Part shown: piece after piece, positions 20,410 to 29,345 of the stretch
Layout: every line of letters starts with the position of its first letter
Position numbering within the stretch: position 1 is the first letter of the stretch
NCBI RefSeq assembly: GCF_907165045.1
Contig: NZ_CAJRAU010000002.1
Coordinates: forward strand, 310,001-374,000
Direction of reading: 5' to 3'
Source of the DNA: Dyadobacter linearis
GTDB lineage: Bacteria; Bacteroidota; Bacteroidia; Cytophagales; Spirosomataceae
Length of the DNA: 64,000 bases
Notes under the pieces: model-generated
The model's database searches: none
The model's input: the letters and a program-made list of their open reading frames with translations, nothing else
Told to the model about the DNA's origin: nothing
Translations under genes and position numbers: made by a program

Positions 20410-21183
20410 TCAATTCGGCACCTGAACGGACACTACCTCCCCAATTCCTTTTTCTTTCAAAGACATCGCAGTGCTTTCTTCCAGCCGGTTATCTGTAATC
20501 AGAAATGAAATATCAGTGAGTGCTGCAAATTTGATGTAGCTGTCACGGCCGATCTTCGACGAATCGCATAGGAGGTACACGTTTTCGCAATTTTGTATAA
20601 ATGCGGATGTAATGGAAGATTCGGTCTCACTGTGTGCGCTAAGGCCATTTTCCGGGGAGATACCATCCACGCCAATGAATGCTTTTGCCGCGTGATAGCT
20701 GTTTACATGTTCCACTGCCTTTGCACCGTGCACCGCTTTTCGCGAACTGTCCAGCTCACCGCCGATCAGATTGATAGTGACAGTAGGGTTGTCGATCAGC
20801 TCTGCTACAATTGGCAATGAGTTGGTGATCACGCGGATATTGTTCTTTTTTTTCAAATACAGGCACATTTGAAAAACGGTGCTGCCGCAATCCATAAAAA
20901 TGGTATCTCCATCCTGCACATAGGATGCTGCCGCCTCGCCGATTTTCTCCTTTTGAATACTGTCGGCAGCTTTCTTTCCGGTGAAGCTGGTCACGACAGC
21001 ACTTTCGGTTCTCATTGCGCCGCCGTGCGTCCTGATCAGTAATCCTTCCTGTGTGATCTCGTGTAAATCGCGCCGAATCGTGGCAGGAGAGGCGGCAAGC
21101 TGATCTGCAAGCTGGAATACAGATAAGCTGCCGGTTTCAAAAACAGCAGCGATTATTTTCTTCTTTCTTTCCTGAAAAGTCAT
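20410..21183 (-). CDS. DeoR/GlpR family transcriptional regulator
   Basis: The product has 257 residues from the ATG at 21183 (a TTG two codons upstream is less likely). The N-terminal winged helix (MTFQERKKKIIAAVFETG, then VFQLADQLAASPATIRRDLHEI) is the DeoR signature. The C-terminal DeoRC sugar-phosphate sensor domain follows (DGDTIFMDCGSTVFQMCLYL, IGVDGISPENGLSAHSETE, LLCDSSKIGRDSY). It should be a repressor responding to a phosphorylated sugar. No obvious sugar catabolic genes are adjacent, so the target is unclear. It sits 47 bp downstream of the histidine kinase gene on the same strand. Confidence 0.93.
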   Translation of the reverse strand: MTFQERKKKIIAAVFETGSLSVFQLADQLAASPATIRRDLHEITQEGLLIRTHGGAMRTESAVVTSFTGKKAADSIQKEKIGEAAASYVQDGDTIFMDCGSTVFQMCLYLKKKNNIRVITNSLPIVAELIDNPTVTINLIGGELDSSRKAVHGAKAVEHVNSYHAAKAFIGVDGISPENGLSAHSETESSITSAFIQNCENVYLLCDSSKIGRDSYIKFAALTDISFLITDNRLEESTAMSLKEKGIGEVVSVQVPN

Positions 21184-21230
21184 TTTCAATCAATATTTGA
21201 TCAAAAATAATCAAATGTGCGAAAGTAAGG

Positions 21231-22616
21231 TTACGCGCGAAGACGAATATCGCTGGTCAGGTCGGGCGCAATTGTATCTGCAGCATTGGAGGTGGGAATG
21301 CTGATATAAAAGCAAGTACCATTGCCCGGCTCGCTTTCGAACCAGATACGGCCATTTTGTGCCTTTACAAATTCAATGCAAAGCAGCAGCCCAAGCCCAA
21401 CTCCTTTTTCGTTTTTGGTACCATAAGTAGATTCTACGTTCAGCGAAAATATACTCTCACTTTTTTCCGCCGACATTCCGATTCCATCATCCTGAACACT
21501 GATCACGCATTGGTTATGCTCTGAATTAGCCCTCACCGTGATCCTGCCGCCACTTTTTGTAAACTTAGTCGCGTTGCCGATGATATTCCGGACCACGATC
21601 TGCATCATATCCCCATCCGCGAAAACAGACATGGAGGGGCTGAGCTGGTAGTCGAGCGTGATCCCTTTACGGAAAGCAATATCCGCTTCCAGTTCAAGTG
21701 TGGATTGTAGTAACTTGCTCAGATTCAGCATTTCTGGTCTGGCAGAAACGCCATATAGCTGTGATTTGGACCAGTCCAGTAACTTGCTGAGCATTGCCAG
21801 CGTATTCTTGGTCGCATTCAGCAGGTCGTTCTCAATGTCGAGTTTCTGCTGCTCTTCCAGATCGTGTTGCGTGAGCAGTTCCAGGAAATTCTGAATGCTG
21901 CCCAGTGGCGAACGGAGGTCGTGGGCTACGATAGACATTAGTTTGTTTTTCTCGGCATTAATGCCTTCCAGCTCCCTGTTCTTTTCAATGATCTGCTCAT
22001 TCTGCTTCTCAATCGCCTCCGACTTTTCGGCCGTAATCAGTTTTTCGTTTTCATAGCTCCGCCGGATGTAGTAGGTACAAAAGAAAGTGATCGCGGCCAC
22101 AACCAGGTAAGAAGACAAATGGTCGATGAACTTGCTGAACCGGTCGTCGTAAGTATTCGGGAAAGTTTCCGGAGACAGGTATTCAGCTATGCCCAGAATC
22201 AGGAACATGCCGACATTGACCGGGATCCAGAATTTGTATTCATTAGTTGGACTAATAACAATACTCAACAGCAGGAAGAGCAGGAAATACAGGTCGGTAG
22301 GCCCGCTGATCCCGGAGTTCATGAAGTAATTGAATGTAAAAAGAAGCAGCCCGGAAATGTTCACAATGGGAATGCTGATTTCGGGCCGGTTCTTAAATCT
22401 GGAAATATAGTAAACCGCGCAGGCTACCACCAAGCCGAAAAAGCTTGCCAGCGCAATGTTGGGAAGTCCGATTATGTAGTTAAAAGGGACATTATAGCTG
22501 AGCGCGAATATGGAGATCAGACATACCGAATGAAATATACGCGCATGGAGAGGGAACTTGGAAGGATCCCCGGAAAGCCTGGCCCAAACTTGATAAAAAT
22601 ATTGCTGAGGAAGCAA
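21231..22616 (-). CDS. Membrane sensor histidine kinase
   Basis: The product is about 461 residues, starting at a TTG (22616); no ATG occurs in frame upstream before a stop at 22710-22712, so the start is uncertain. About six hydrophobic helices (30-185) form the membrane sensor, then a coiled-coil (190-225, AEKSEAIEKQNEQIIEKN). HisKA has VAHDLRSPLGSIQNFLELL with the phospho-acceptor His at about 232. HATPase shows NIIGNATKF (N box), DDGIGMS (G1) and KGVGLGLLLC (G2). It lies 84 bp downstream of the outer-membrane barrel gene, and the ligand is unknown. Confidence 0.9.
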   Translation of the reverse strand: MLPQQYFYQVWARLSGDPSKFPLHARIFHSVCLISIFALSYNVPFNYIIGLPNIALASFFGLVVACAVYYISRFKNRPEISIPIVNISGLLLFTFNYFMNSGISGPTDLYFLLFLLLSIVISPTNEYKFWIPVNVGMFLILGIAEYLSPETFPNTYDDRFSKFIDHLSSYLVVAAITFFCTYYIRRSYENEKLITAEKSEAIEKQNEQIIEKNRELEGINAEKNKLMSIVAHDLRSPLGSIQNFLELLTQHDLEEQQKLDIENDLLNATKNTLAMLSKLLDWSKSQLYGVSARPEMLNLSKLLQSTLELEADIAFRKGITLDYQLSPSMSVFADGDMMQIVVRNIIGNATKFTKSGGRITVRANSEHNQCVISVQDDGIGMSAEKSESIFSLNVESTYGTKNEKGVGLGLLLCIEFVKAQNGRIWFESEPGNGTCFYISIPTSNAADTIAPDLTSDIRLRA

Positions 22617-22699
22617 AACGGGAATCTTTTCGTTCTCACAAATATAGGTGCGCGTACGATCAAAACGAAGTAGAATTAGTATTAATAACGCACCGACTT

Positions 22700-25120
22700 T
22701 TATCCACCCTTAATGCGATTCAATTCGTCTTCGGAGCCGGATCTTCTGCTGCGTGCTGCCTTGATTTCCTTGCTGCCGAATCGGTAGTTGAAATTCAGTT
22801 TCGCCATTCTCCCTTCAAACCGGAAACGCAGCCTGGTTTCGATGCCGGCATAATTGGACGTGTAGCCGCCGCGGGAGGTTCCTAAAACGTCGCTGAATGA
22901 AAGCTTGGCGGTAGCATTATCTTTCCAGAATTTCTTCTGGACACCTGCGTCCAGCATGCCCATCGCCCAGTTGTAGTCGATTCTCCGGTAAGGTGAATTG
23001 TACCAGCCGCTCAGTTCGAGCGTCCAGTTGTTTTTGAGCTTAAATGTGTTTTGTCCGTTGAAGTTAACGGCAGTAGTATTGTTATTGATGATCAGCCCAT
23101 TGTCCAGCGCCGCTTTCCAGATATTATGGTAGCCGCTCACATTGAAGTAGATCTCCCACCATTTAGTGATCGGCGTGGTAATGCTCACGTCGAGACTGTA
23201 TCCCTGTGAGTAATCCAGATTTTGTGTGATAAAATAGGTCCGGCTGCTGTCGTAAGGAATGCGCAGGCCAACAACAGGAAAGCGCGTGCGCCGGTATCCG
23301 AGCGCCGTTGTCAGCATTGATTTATACACGTGGGTGAGTTTAAAACTGTTGGCATATTCGGGTTTGAGAAAAGGGTTACCTTTTGAATACACCAGTTCAT
23401 CTACCCGGTATTCAAACGGGTTCAGGTTCTGGTAGCTCGGGCGGTTGATCCGCCGGCTGTAATTGATATTCCAGTTGTGATTTTTGGAAGCTTTATAAGA
23501 AATAGCCCCGCTGGGGAAGAAATTCAGGTAAGTCGTGTCTACCCGGTCGAGATCATTGTGCTTGAAACTGGTCAGGTCGCCGAGCGATTTGGTATGTTCC
23601 GCCCGGACGCCGACCTGCAAATCCCACTTTTTACCAAATGTAACGTTGTAGTTGGCATAAGCTGCATACACGCGCTCGGTATATTTGAAGCGGTTACTCC
23701 GGTTGGTATCAATCACTTCCGTATTACCCAATACATTAAAAAAATCAAAGGTATTGTCGGATTTTACATCGGAGAGCTTAAAACCGTAACCTAGTTTTCC
23801 CTTAAACGCATTCTGTTCATAATCTGCCTTTAAAGACCTGATCGTAATATCCACCGGAGTTTTGGTTACGTAGTTCCTTTCAAGCGGCGACTCTTCGGTC
23901 AGCTGAAAAAAGTACATATTCGGCTGGTAACTGATCCCGCGTGATGAAAACCGGCCATAATCTGCATCAATGTTCAGCTCGTGGCCGGTCGTGTCTGTAT
24001 AATGGTAGTTGAGGTTGAGATTGAGGTTTTTGTTGTTTTCCGGGTTGGAAGTACGTGAAAAAAGCATCAGCGAATCGGCGGTAGTCTGTCCTTTTCTGCT
24101 AATGAAAGTCTCGCTGGAACCGCCTCCATTATGGTCACTGATCCGCCCGTTTGCACTAAAACCAAGTGTGTTTTTTGAATTAATAAAATAATCCGCGCCT
24201 ATTTTCGCGCTGTGTGTCGTGTCGCGCCAGATCCCCTGCCACACTTTGTTGTAAGCTACCCTGTTCAGGATCTGGTCATCATAAGTTGTATTGCGCCACT
24301 CGCCCTGGCTGAATCCGTATGCGCCGAAAATATTGACTTTCTTATCGCGGTGATTGAGGTTGAGCGTCGCATTATACTTGGGCGTTTTTCCGTACATCGC
24401 ACCGAGGCTCACATTTCCGTTCGTCCCGAGCTTGACGTTCTTTTTCAGCCGGATATTGATAATCCCCAGATCGCCGGCCGCATCGTACTTAGCCGAAGGG
24501 TTTGTGATAATTTCAATGGCTTCAATATCAGCCGAGTTCATACTCTTCAAGGTCGAAGCCAGGTCTTTTCCGCTCATAGGCGAAGGCCGCCCGTCGATGT
24601 AGATCCGCACGCCTGTTTTTCCTTTTACCAAAATATTCTCGTCTTTGTCCACCTGCACGCCGGGCGATTTTTGAAGTAGTTCCAATGCATTGGAGCCGGT
24701 GGAATTAATGCTCGCTTCCACATTGAATACAAGCCGGTCATTTTTCACCTCGATCAGAGGTTTGGCAGCGGTAACCTTCACTTCATTGAGCTGTTTGGTG
24801 TCAGAAGTAAGCTTGTAGGTGGATAGGGTAACGTCAGAATCCACTACACCGAATTCGGGCGATTGAAAAGTTTTGACCCCGACTGCGGAGATTTTCAGGA
24901 AGTATGTACCCTGCGGGATGTCCGCAATTTTGAATACCCCATTCTCGTCGGCTACGTCGGCTTTCACCAGACTGGAATCTTTGGATTGATTGATAGAAAC
25001 CGCAGCAAATGGGATCGGTTCGTCCTGCTGGTTTTTTACAGAACCACCTACATGGAAACTTTGTGAGAAAGCGCAGGTAGCGTTTATAAGAAGTAATGTG
25101 ATCGATAAAATTTTTTTCAT
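22700..25120 (-). CDS. Outer-membrane beta-barrel receptor (OMP_b-brl_3 type) with carboxypeptidase-regulatory-like domain
   Basis: The product has 806 residues. A signal peptide (1-20, ending AFSQ) is followed by a CarboxypepD_reg-like domain (about 22-105; SVKNQQDEPIPFAAVSI, VFKIADIPQGTYFLKIS). A plug-like domain (about 115-220) carries VQVDKDENILVKGKTGVRIY and MNSADIEAIEIITNPSAKYD. The remaining ~580 residues are a large barrel. The domain order and SADIEAIEIITNPSAKYDA motif are typical of the outer membrane beta-barrel family protein group, which resembles TonB-dependent receptors but often lacks a clear SusD partner; none is found here. The cargo is unknown. Confidence 0.92.
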   Translation of the reverse strand: MKKILSITLLLINATCAFSQSFHVGGSVKNQQDEPIPFAAVSINQSKDSSLVKADVADENGVFKIADIPQGTYFLKISAVGVKTFQSPEFGVVDSDVTLSTYKLTSDTKQLNEVKVTAAKPLIEVKNDRLVFNVEASINSTGSNALELLQKSPGVQVDKDENILVKGKTGVRIYIDGRPSPMSGKDLASTLKSMNSADIEAIEIITNPSAKYDAAGDLGIINIRLKKNVKLGTNGNVSLGAMYGKTPKYNATLNLNHRDKKVNIFGAYGFSQGEWRNTTYDDQILNRVAYNKVWQGIWRDTTHSAKIGADYFINSKNTLGFSANGRISDHNGGGSSETFISRKGQTTADSLMLFSRTSNPENNKNLNLNLNYHYTDTTGHELNIDADYGRFSSRGISYQPNMYFFQLTEESPLERNYVTKTPVDITIRSLKADYEQNAFKGKLGYGFKLSDVKSDNTFDFFNVLGNTEVIDTNRSNRFKYTERVYAAYANYNVTFGKKWDLQVGVRAEHTKSLGDLTSFKHNDLDRVDTTYLNFFPSGAISYKASKNHNWNINYSRRINRPSYQNLNPFEYRVDELVYSKGNPFLKPEYANSFKLTHVYKSMLTTALGYRRTRFPVVGLRIPYDSSRTYFITQNLDYSQGYSLDVSITTPITKWWEIYFNVSGYHNIWKAALDNGLIINNNTTAVNFNGQNTFKLKNNWTLELSGWYNSPYRRIDYNWAMGMLDAGVQKKFWKDNATAKLSFSDVLGTSRGGYTSNYAGIETRLRFRFEGRMAKLNFNYRFGSKEIKAARSRRSGSEDELNRIKGG

Positions 25121-25360
25121 GGCTGATTTTTATTGCAAACTGGCGTAAAGGGACTGAAAACCGCCTTGACGTTGCATCTAGGCTATAAAAAAAAGCAGCT
25201 TTTTTGAGATTTAATCAAGTGTTTTAAAATCTTCGTTCACGAGCACGCAAAGGATTATTATATTTGGTAAAAGCTGATACCGGTGCCTGTATTGTGTCGT
25301 AGTTTTAGTAATATTCAAAATAAAGAGTCGACTATATCCTGATCTTTTACCAAAAAATAA

Positions 25361-26968
25361 ATGAAACGAAGAGCTGCATTGAAAGACCTCTCCATGCTTC
25401 CGCTGGCGGGTGGAATTGTACTTCCCTCTAAAACTGTAAAAAAATTCCCTGCGGAAATGGACGCAGAGGCGGGCAAACAGGCTTACCAGGCTATTGGCGT
25501 GGAGCCGATCATCAACTGCCGGGGCACGTTCACGATCATCGGCGGCTCGGTGGAAAGGCCGGAGGTACGCGCTGCTATGGACGCCGCTGCACAGGTTTTT
25601 GTTCAATATGATGAGCTGGCGTTTGGTGCGGGAAAACGCCTCGCTGAACTCACAGGCGCAGAATGGGGACTCGTTTCAGCTGGCTGTGCCGCCGGTATGA
25701 AGCACGTAACCGCAGCCTGCGTCACCGGCGGAAATCCCGAAAAATTGATCCGTATTCCTGACCTTTCCGGCTTTGAGAAAACAGAAGTCATTATCCCCCG
25801 GTATTCCCGGAATGTATACGATCACGCGTTGCGCAATGTAGGCGTGAGGCTGATCACAGTTGATTCGATCGAGGAATTAACGAATGCAATCAGCTCGCGC
25901 ACTGCGATGATTTACTTAATGGCGGGACGCGAATCCATGAGCGGACCTATGTCGCTGGAAGCAATCTCTAAAATCGCGAAACCTAAGGATATTCCGGTCA
26001 TGATCGACGCCGCCGCAGAGGATCTGACTATCCCGAACGTGCATCTAAAAATGGGCGCGGATGTGGTGATATATAGTGGAGGAAAAGCATTGTGCGGCCC
26101 GCAATGCGCTGGTCTGGTGCTGGGAAGGAAAGATCTGCTCATGTCGGCCTGGCAGGCGAGCGCGCCGCACCACGGGCCGGGCCGCGATAATAAGGTAGGT
26201 CGGGAAGAAACGATGGGCATGATCGCCGCCGTGGAAGCGTGGACAAAACGCGATCACAAAAGCGAATGGAAACGGTGGCTTTCGTGGCTTGACAGCATTT
26301 CAAAACGCGTTTCTGTGATCGATACGGTGAAAACTACGGTTATTGAGCCCAAAGACCTGTCGAACAGAACGCCGGTATTGCGCGTTACCTGGGACTCGTC
26401 CAAACTTCATATTACAGGGGAGGAGGTCGCCGAACTGTTTGGTCGCACCAAGCCGCGCATTGCGCTGGGAGGCGGTACGCGCGAAGGCGAGACTTATGTG
26501 ACGATCACAACCGGACAAATGCAGCCGGGCGATGAAAAGACCGTTTCCGATCGGTTGGTAGAGGTTTTATCCCAAAAACGAACTGCTCCAAAAACTGAAA
26601 TGGCAGCGGCGGAAGTTTCTCTAAATGGACATTGGGAAGCTGATATCGAATTTTTTTCCAGCACCAGCAAGCATTCGCTGATCATCGAACAAGACGGTAA
26701 CTGGCTGAATGGTTCTCATAAAGGTGAGTTCAGCGTTCGGGAATTGCAGGGTACCGTGGAGGGCAACGAATTCAAGATCCGCAGCACCGACCGCCAGCCC
26801 GCGGACGCAATCACTTTCCTGTTTTCAGGAACAGTGAAGGACGATGTGATGACGGGGTCGATCTACATGGGCGAATATATGACAGCCAAATTCACTGCAA
26901 AAAAATACAAGTTCAAATACAAGCGCGAGAAGATTTTTATCCCTTCCGGACCACCGCTTGCCACCTGA
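25361..26968 (+). CDS. Exported SelA-like PLP-dependent enzyme with C-terminal lipocalin-like extension
   Basis: The product has 535 residues. It begins MKRRAALKDLSMLPLAGGIV, a twin-arginine-like or short export signal. Residues about 40-405 are a fold-type I PLP enzyme of the SelA / D-glucosaminate-6-phosphate ammonia-lyase branch: QAIGVEPIINCRGTFTIIGG, VSAGCAAGM, MIDAAAED (Asp216) and the PLP lysine in YSGGKALCGPQ (Lys242). Residues 419-535 (VSLNGHWEADIEFF onward) form an all-beta module that resembles domains appended to exported amidohydrolases. The reaction is unknown; SelA in the tRNA pathway is unlikely because of the signal and extension. A terminator follows. Confidence 0.82.
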   Translation: MKRRAALKDLSMLPLAGGIVLPSKTVKKFPAEMDAEAGKQAYQAIGVEPIINCRGTFTIIGGSVERPEVRAAMDAAAQVFVQYDELAFGAGKRLAELTGAEWGLVSAGCAAGMKHVTAACVTGGNPEKLIRIPDLSGFEKTEVIIPRYSRNVYDHALRNVGVRLITVDSIEELTNAISSRTAMIYLMAGRESMSGPMSLEAISKIAKPKDIPVMIDAAAEDLTIPNVHLKMGADVVIYSGGKALCGPQCAGLVLGRKDLLMSAWQASAPHHGPGRDNKVGREETMGMIAAVEAWTKRDHKSEWKRWLSWLDSISKRVSVIDTVKTTVIEPKDLSNRTPVLRVTWDSSKLHITGEEVAELFGRTKPRIALGGGTREGETYVTITTGQMQPGDEKTVSDRLVEVLSQKRTAPKTEMAAAEVSLNGHWEADIEFFSSTSKHSLIIEQDGNWLNGSHKGEFSVRELQGTVEGNEFKIRSTDRQPADAITFLFSGTVKDDVMTGSIYMGEYMTAKFTAKKYKFKYKREKIFIPSGPPLAT

Positions 26969-26979
26969 TCGTGCGTAAA

Positions 26980-27008
26980 AAAAGAGCAGCATTAAGCTGC
27001 TCTTTTGC
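26980..27008 (+). terminator. Bidirectional Rho-independent terminator
   Basis: AAAAGAGCAGC (26980-26990) pairs perfectly with GCTGCTCTTTT (26996-27006) around a five-base loop. It ends the PLP-enzyme gene and, on the other strand, the small gene at 27028, since it is flanked by A-runs and T-runs. Confidence 0.85.
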
Positions 27009-27027
27009 GTTTGTTATGAATGAAGTG

Positions 27028-27255
27028 TTAGTAAGTCTGTTTTTGTCGCTCTACCACTGCTGGCAAATCGCCGCCCGATGCATTCAGCTCTTTGATGAAT
27101 GTTCTTGCATCATAATCCAGTAATTCTTTGAAATGCTTTGCGTGCAGCTCGTCGTAATACCATAACCAAACCATTTCTTCCGAGACGATCGTGTAGTGCA
27201 GCGTTTTCATATCCGTTGATGTAAGTGGGTACGCAAATTTATGGAATATTTCCAC
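27028..27255 (-). CDS. Hypothetical small protein
   Basis: The product is 75 residues from 27255, or 60 residues from a second ATG at 27210 (MKTLHYTIVSEEMVWLWYYD). I recognise no family. It is rich in aromatic and acidic residues (WLWYYDELHAKHFKELLDYD) and has no signal or membrane helix. It precedes a terminator shared with the gene to its left. Coding is supported by its clean placement between two terminators and by codon-like composition, but not by homology. Confidence 0.55.
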   Translation of the reverse strand: MEIFHKFAYPLTSTDMKTLHYTIVSEEMVWLWYYDELHAKHFKELLDYDARTFIKELNASGGDLPAVVERQKQTY

Positions 27256-27284
27256 TAATAAGGATTTATTCCATATAAATATAC

Positions 27285-27320
27285 CAAAAAATTGAGCAAG
27301 TGATCAAATCTCACTTGCTC
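27285..27320 (-). terminator. Terminator after ytxJ
   Basis: On the minus strand GAGCAAGTGA (27320-27311) pairs perfectly with TCACTTGCTC (27303-27294), then a T-run follows (complement of the A-run at 27286-27291). It ends the ytxJ transcript. Confidence 0.8.
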
Positions 27321-27328
27321 TGAACAGG

Positions 27329-27661
27329 TTAGCTCACGTACTTCAAAGTGTCTTGCAGGGAAACGTTTTCGTGAGAAGCGTCATACAGGCATTGTCCGTC
27401 CTTCACGATCAGTATTTGCGGTGACTGGTGCTGTACCTGAAACGTCTCCGCAACTGCCATTGATTCTCTTCGGTTGCTGATCACATCTACGATATAAATC
27501 GGTAGTGAAATATGTGCGGCGTTGCTTACATCTGTTTTAAGTTGCCGGTAAGCCATCAGGCTGGTCATGCAGCGCGGACTATGCTTGTAAATGATAGCGT
27601 ATTCTCCGGATTTAGATATTTTAGCTACTTCCTCCTCCGTATTGATTGCAATCCAATTCAT
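27329..27661 (-). CDS. ytxJ: YtxJ-type bacillithiol-system redox protein
   Basis: I take the start at 27661 (MNWIAINTEEEVAKIS), giving 110 residues; an upstream ATG at 27700 adds 13 residues. The fold is thioredoxin-like with one active-site cysteine in IYKHSPRCMTSLMAYRQL and a cis-Pro in HQSPQILIVKDG. This matches YtxJ (BrxC), a monothiol bacilliredoxin-type protein that removes bacillithiol from proteins in Firmicutes and Bacteroidota. It lies alone in a minus-strand cassette with its own terminator. The symbol is based on pattern recognition of the family. Confidence 0.85.
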   Translation of the reverse strand: MNWIAINTEEEVAKISKSGEYAIIYKHSPRCMTSLMAYRQLKTDVSNAAHISLPIYIVDVISNRRESMAVAETFQVQHQSPQILIVKDGQCLYDASHENVSLQDTLKYVS

Positions 27662-28002
27662 AATTTTTTCGAAACGTTGTGTTTTCTGGATGTTCAACAA
27701 CTGTTGCTACTATTTTCATTCCATCCGTTCCGAAAAAAGCGGTTACAAACAGAAAAGAGCATATCGTTTTCAATCGTTTTATGGGATCATTTGAATGAAT
27801 TAGTGCACATTTTCAACAGTTTAAATAGTTGGTAGAAGTGTTACCGGGCAAATTATTATATTTAGGTATCGCAGATATTCAGAATAATATTTGTACTAAT
27901 TATTGAAATGCAATTTGGTAGCCGCACTGCCTTCGATGAGCAGCCCAGATCAATCTGGTCAGCATTGAAACACATTCTTTCTTTAACCACTAACAAACTT
28001 TT
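27662..28002. other. Intergenic region between ytxJ and the aminotransferase
   Basis: About 341 bp, AT-rich and without a convincing gene. It must hold the promoters of ytxJ (leftwards) and of the aminotransferase (rightwards). Candidate -7-like boxes with one mismatch to TANNTTTG occur (TATATTTA near 27866 and AATATTTG near 27885), but neither is decisive. Small open frames here look random. Confidence 0.4.
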
Positions 28003-29193
28003 ATGGTACAGAAAATCAATCGTCGTAGTTTACTCAAATCGGGTTTTGCGACTATCGGTGCAATGGCGGCGGCGCCATTTTTAGCGGAAGGTGCATTTGC
28101 GGGAACTCCGCTGAGGCTCGATAAAGCGAGCCGGGTATTTTACAGTCCGATGGTAAGAGGCCATTTCCTTGAAACTGAGCCCGATCTTTCCAAAATGGTA
28201 GCACGGATCGGCTCCAACGAAAATCCATACGGCCCGCCTCCGAAAGCGCGACAGGCTATATCGGATTCCATTGAGAAAGGCAACCGATACGCGAGGACAG
28301 AGTTGAAAGAGCTGACAGAGAAAATCGCAGTAAAAGAAGGAGTAGCGCCGGACCACATCATGATGGGTAACGGTTCCGGTGATCTTTTGGAAAAAACGGC
28401 TTTGGCTTTGTTTAAAAATGGCGGAAACGTCGTTTCTGCTGATCCTACTTATATGTCGCTGATTCGCGTTGCAGAAGGCGCAGGTGCAACCTGGAAGGCA
28501 ATTCCCTGCAAGTCCGACTGGTCGCATGATCTGGACGCGATGGAAAAAGCGATTGATAAGGACACGAAACTGGTCTATATATGTAACCCGAACAATCCGG
28601 TAGGGGCCGTGACTTCCACCAAAGCGCTGACAGATTTCTGCTCGCGCGTGTCAGAAAAAGTGCCTATCTTCATCGATGAGGCCTATATTGAGCTGGTTGA
28701 AGGAGCCGATAATATAAGTATGGTTGGTCTTTTGAAAGACAAAAAGAATGTGATCATTGCTCGCACTTTTTCGAAAATCATGGGTATGGCGGGATTGCGT
28801 GTCGGCTATATTGCTGCATTGCCGGCAACTTTGGACGCTATTAAAAAGGAAGTAAGAGGCGGCGGTTCGGGAATTGCGTGTACGTCGGTGTATGCAGCAT
28901 CAGCGGCAATGGACGATATTGATTTCCAGAACAGTACGCGCAAAATGAATACGGAAGCGAAGACTTATTTGTACGACAATCTGAAAACAATGGGATATAA
29001 ATATGTACCCTCATTTACCAATTTCGTGATTTTCCCGATCAATATGCCTGGCAAGGAATTCCTGAAAAAGATGGTCGACAAAGGGATTATTATCAAAGCG
29101 ATGGACATAAAAGAAAAACCCTATTGCCGCGTGAGTATCGGTACTATGGATGAAATGAAGCTGTTTGTAAGTGCATTGCAGCAAATGAGTTAG
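28003..29193 (+). CDS. Tat-exported class I/II aminotransferase (HisC-like)
   Basis: The product has 396 residues. The start MVQKINRRSLLKSGFATIGAMAAAPFLAEGAFAG is a twin-arginine signal, so the enzyme probably works in the periplasm. The fold is PLP type I: SNENPYGPP (71-79), GNGSGDLL, CNPNNPVGAV (195-199 NPNNP), DEAY (225-228) and the PLP lysine Lys258 in ARTFSKIMGMAGLRVGY. It resembles histidinol-phosphate aminotransferase most closely, but cytoplasmic HisC has no signal, so the substrate is probably a different amine. It is monocistronic and followed by a strong terminator. Confidence 0.88.
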   Translation: MVQKINRRSLLKSGFATIGAMAAAPFLAEGAFAGTPLRLDKASRVFYSPMVRGHFLETEPDLSKMVARIGSNENPYGPPPKARQAISDSIEKGNRYARTELKELTEKIAVKEGVAPDHIMMGNGSGDLLEKTALALFKNGGNVVSADPTYMSLIRVAEGAGATWKAIPCKSDWSHDLDAMEKAIDKDTKLVYICNPNNPVGAVTSTKALTDFCSRVSEKVPIFIDEAYIELVEGADNISMVGLLKDKKNVIIARTFSKIMGMAGLRVGYIAALPATLDAIKKEVRGGGSGIACTSVYAASAAMDDIDFQNSTRKMNTEAKTYLYDNLKTMGYKYVPSFTNFVIFPINMPGKEFLKKMVDKGIIIKAMDIKEKPYCRVSIGTMDEMKLFVSALQQMS

Positions 29194-29216
29194 GCTGGTA
29201 ATTTTTACTTTAAGTG

Positions 29217-29251
29217 AGAGGACAGGCGCACAGCCTGTCCTCTTTTTTTTA
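29217..29251 (+). terminator. Rho-independent terminator
   Basis: AGAGGACAGGC (29217-29227) pairs perfectly with GCCTGTCCTCT (29233-29243) around a five-base loop, followed by eight or more T. It ends the aminotransferase gene. Confidence 0.92.
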
Positions 29252-29315
29252 AATACGGTGTTACCAAATTGCGAAATCGACGTCTAAAAGGAAATAAATA
29301 AAAATAAACTTATAG

Positions 29316-29345
29316 GTTGATTTATGAAAATTTGTAATATCTTTG
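29316..29345 (+). promoter_or_regulatory. Bacteroidota-type promoter inside the toxin-like gene start
   Basis: TTG (29317-29319) and TATCTTTG (29338-29345) fit the Bacteroidota -33 / -7 consensus with 18 bp between. The -7 box lies downstream of the ATG at 29324, so transcription would begin around 29352. If used, the true start of the following gene is downstream of 29324. Confidence 0.5.
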
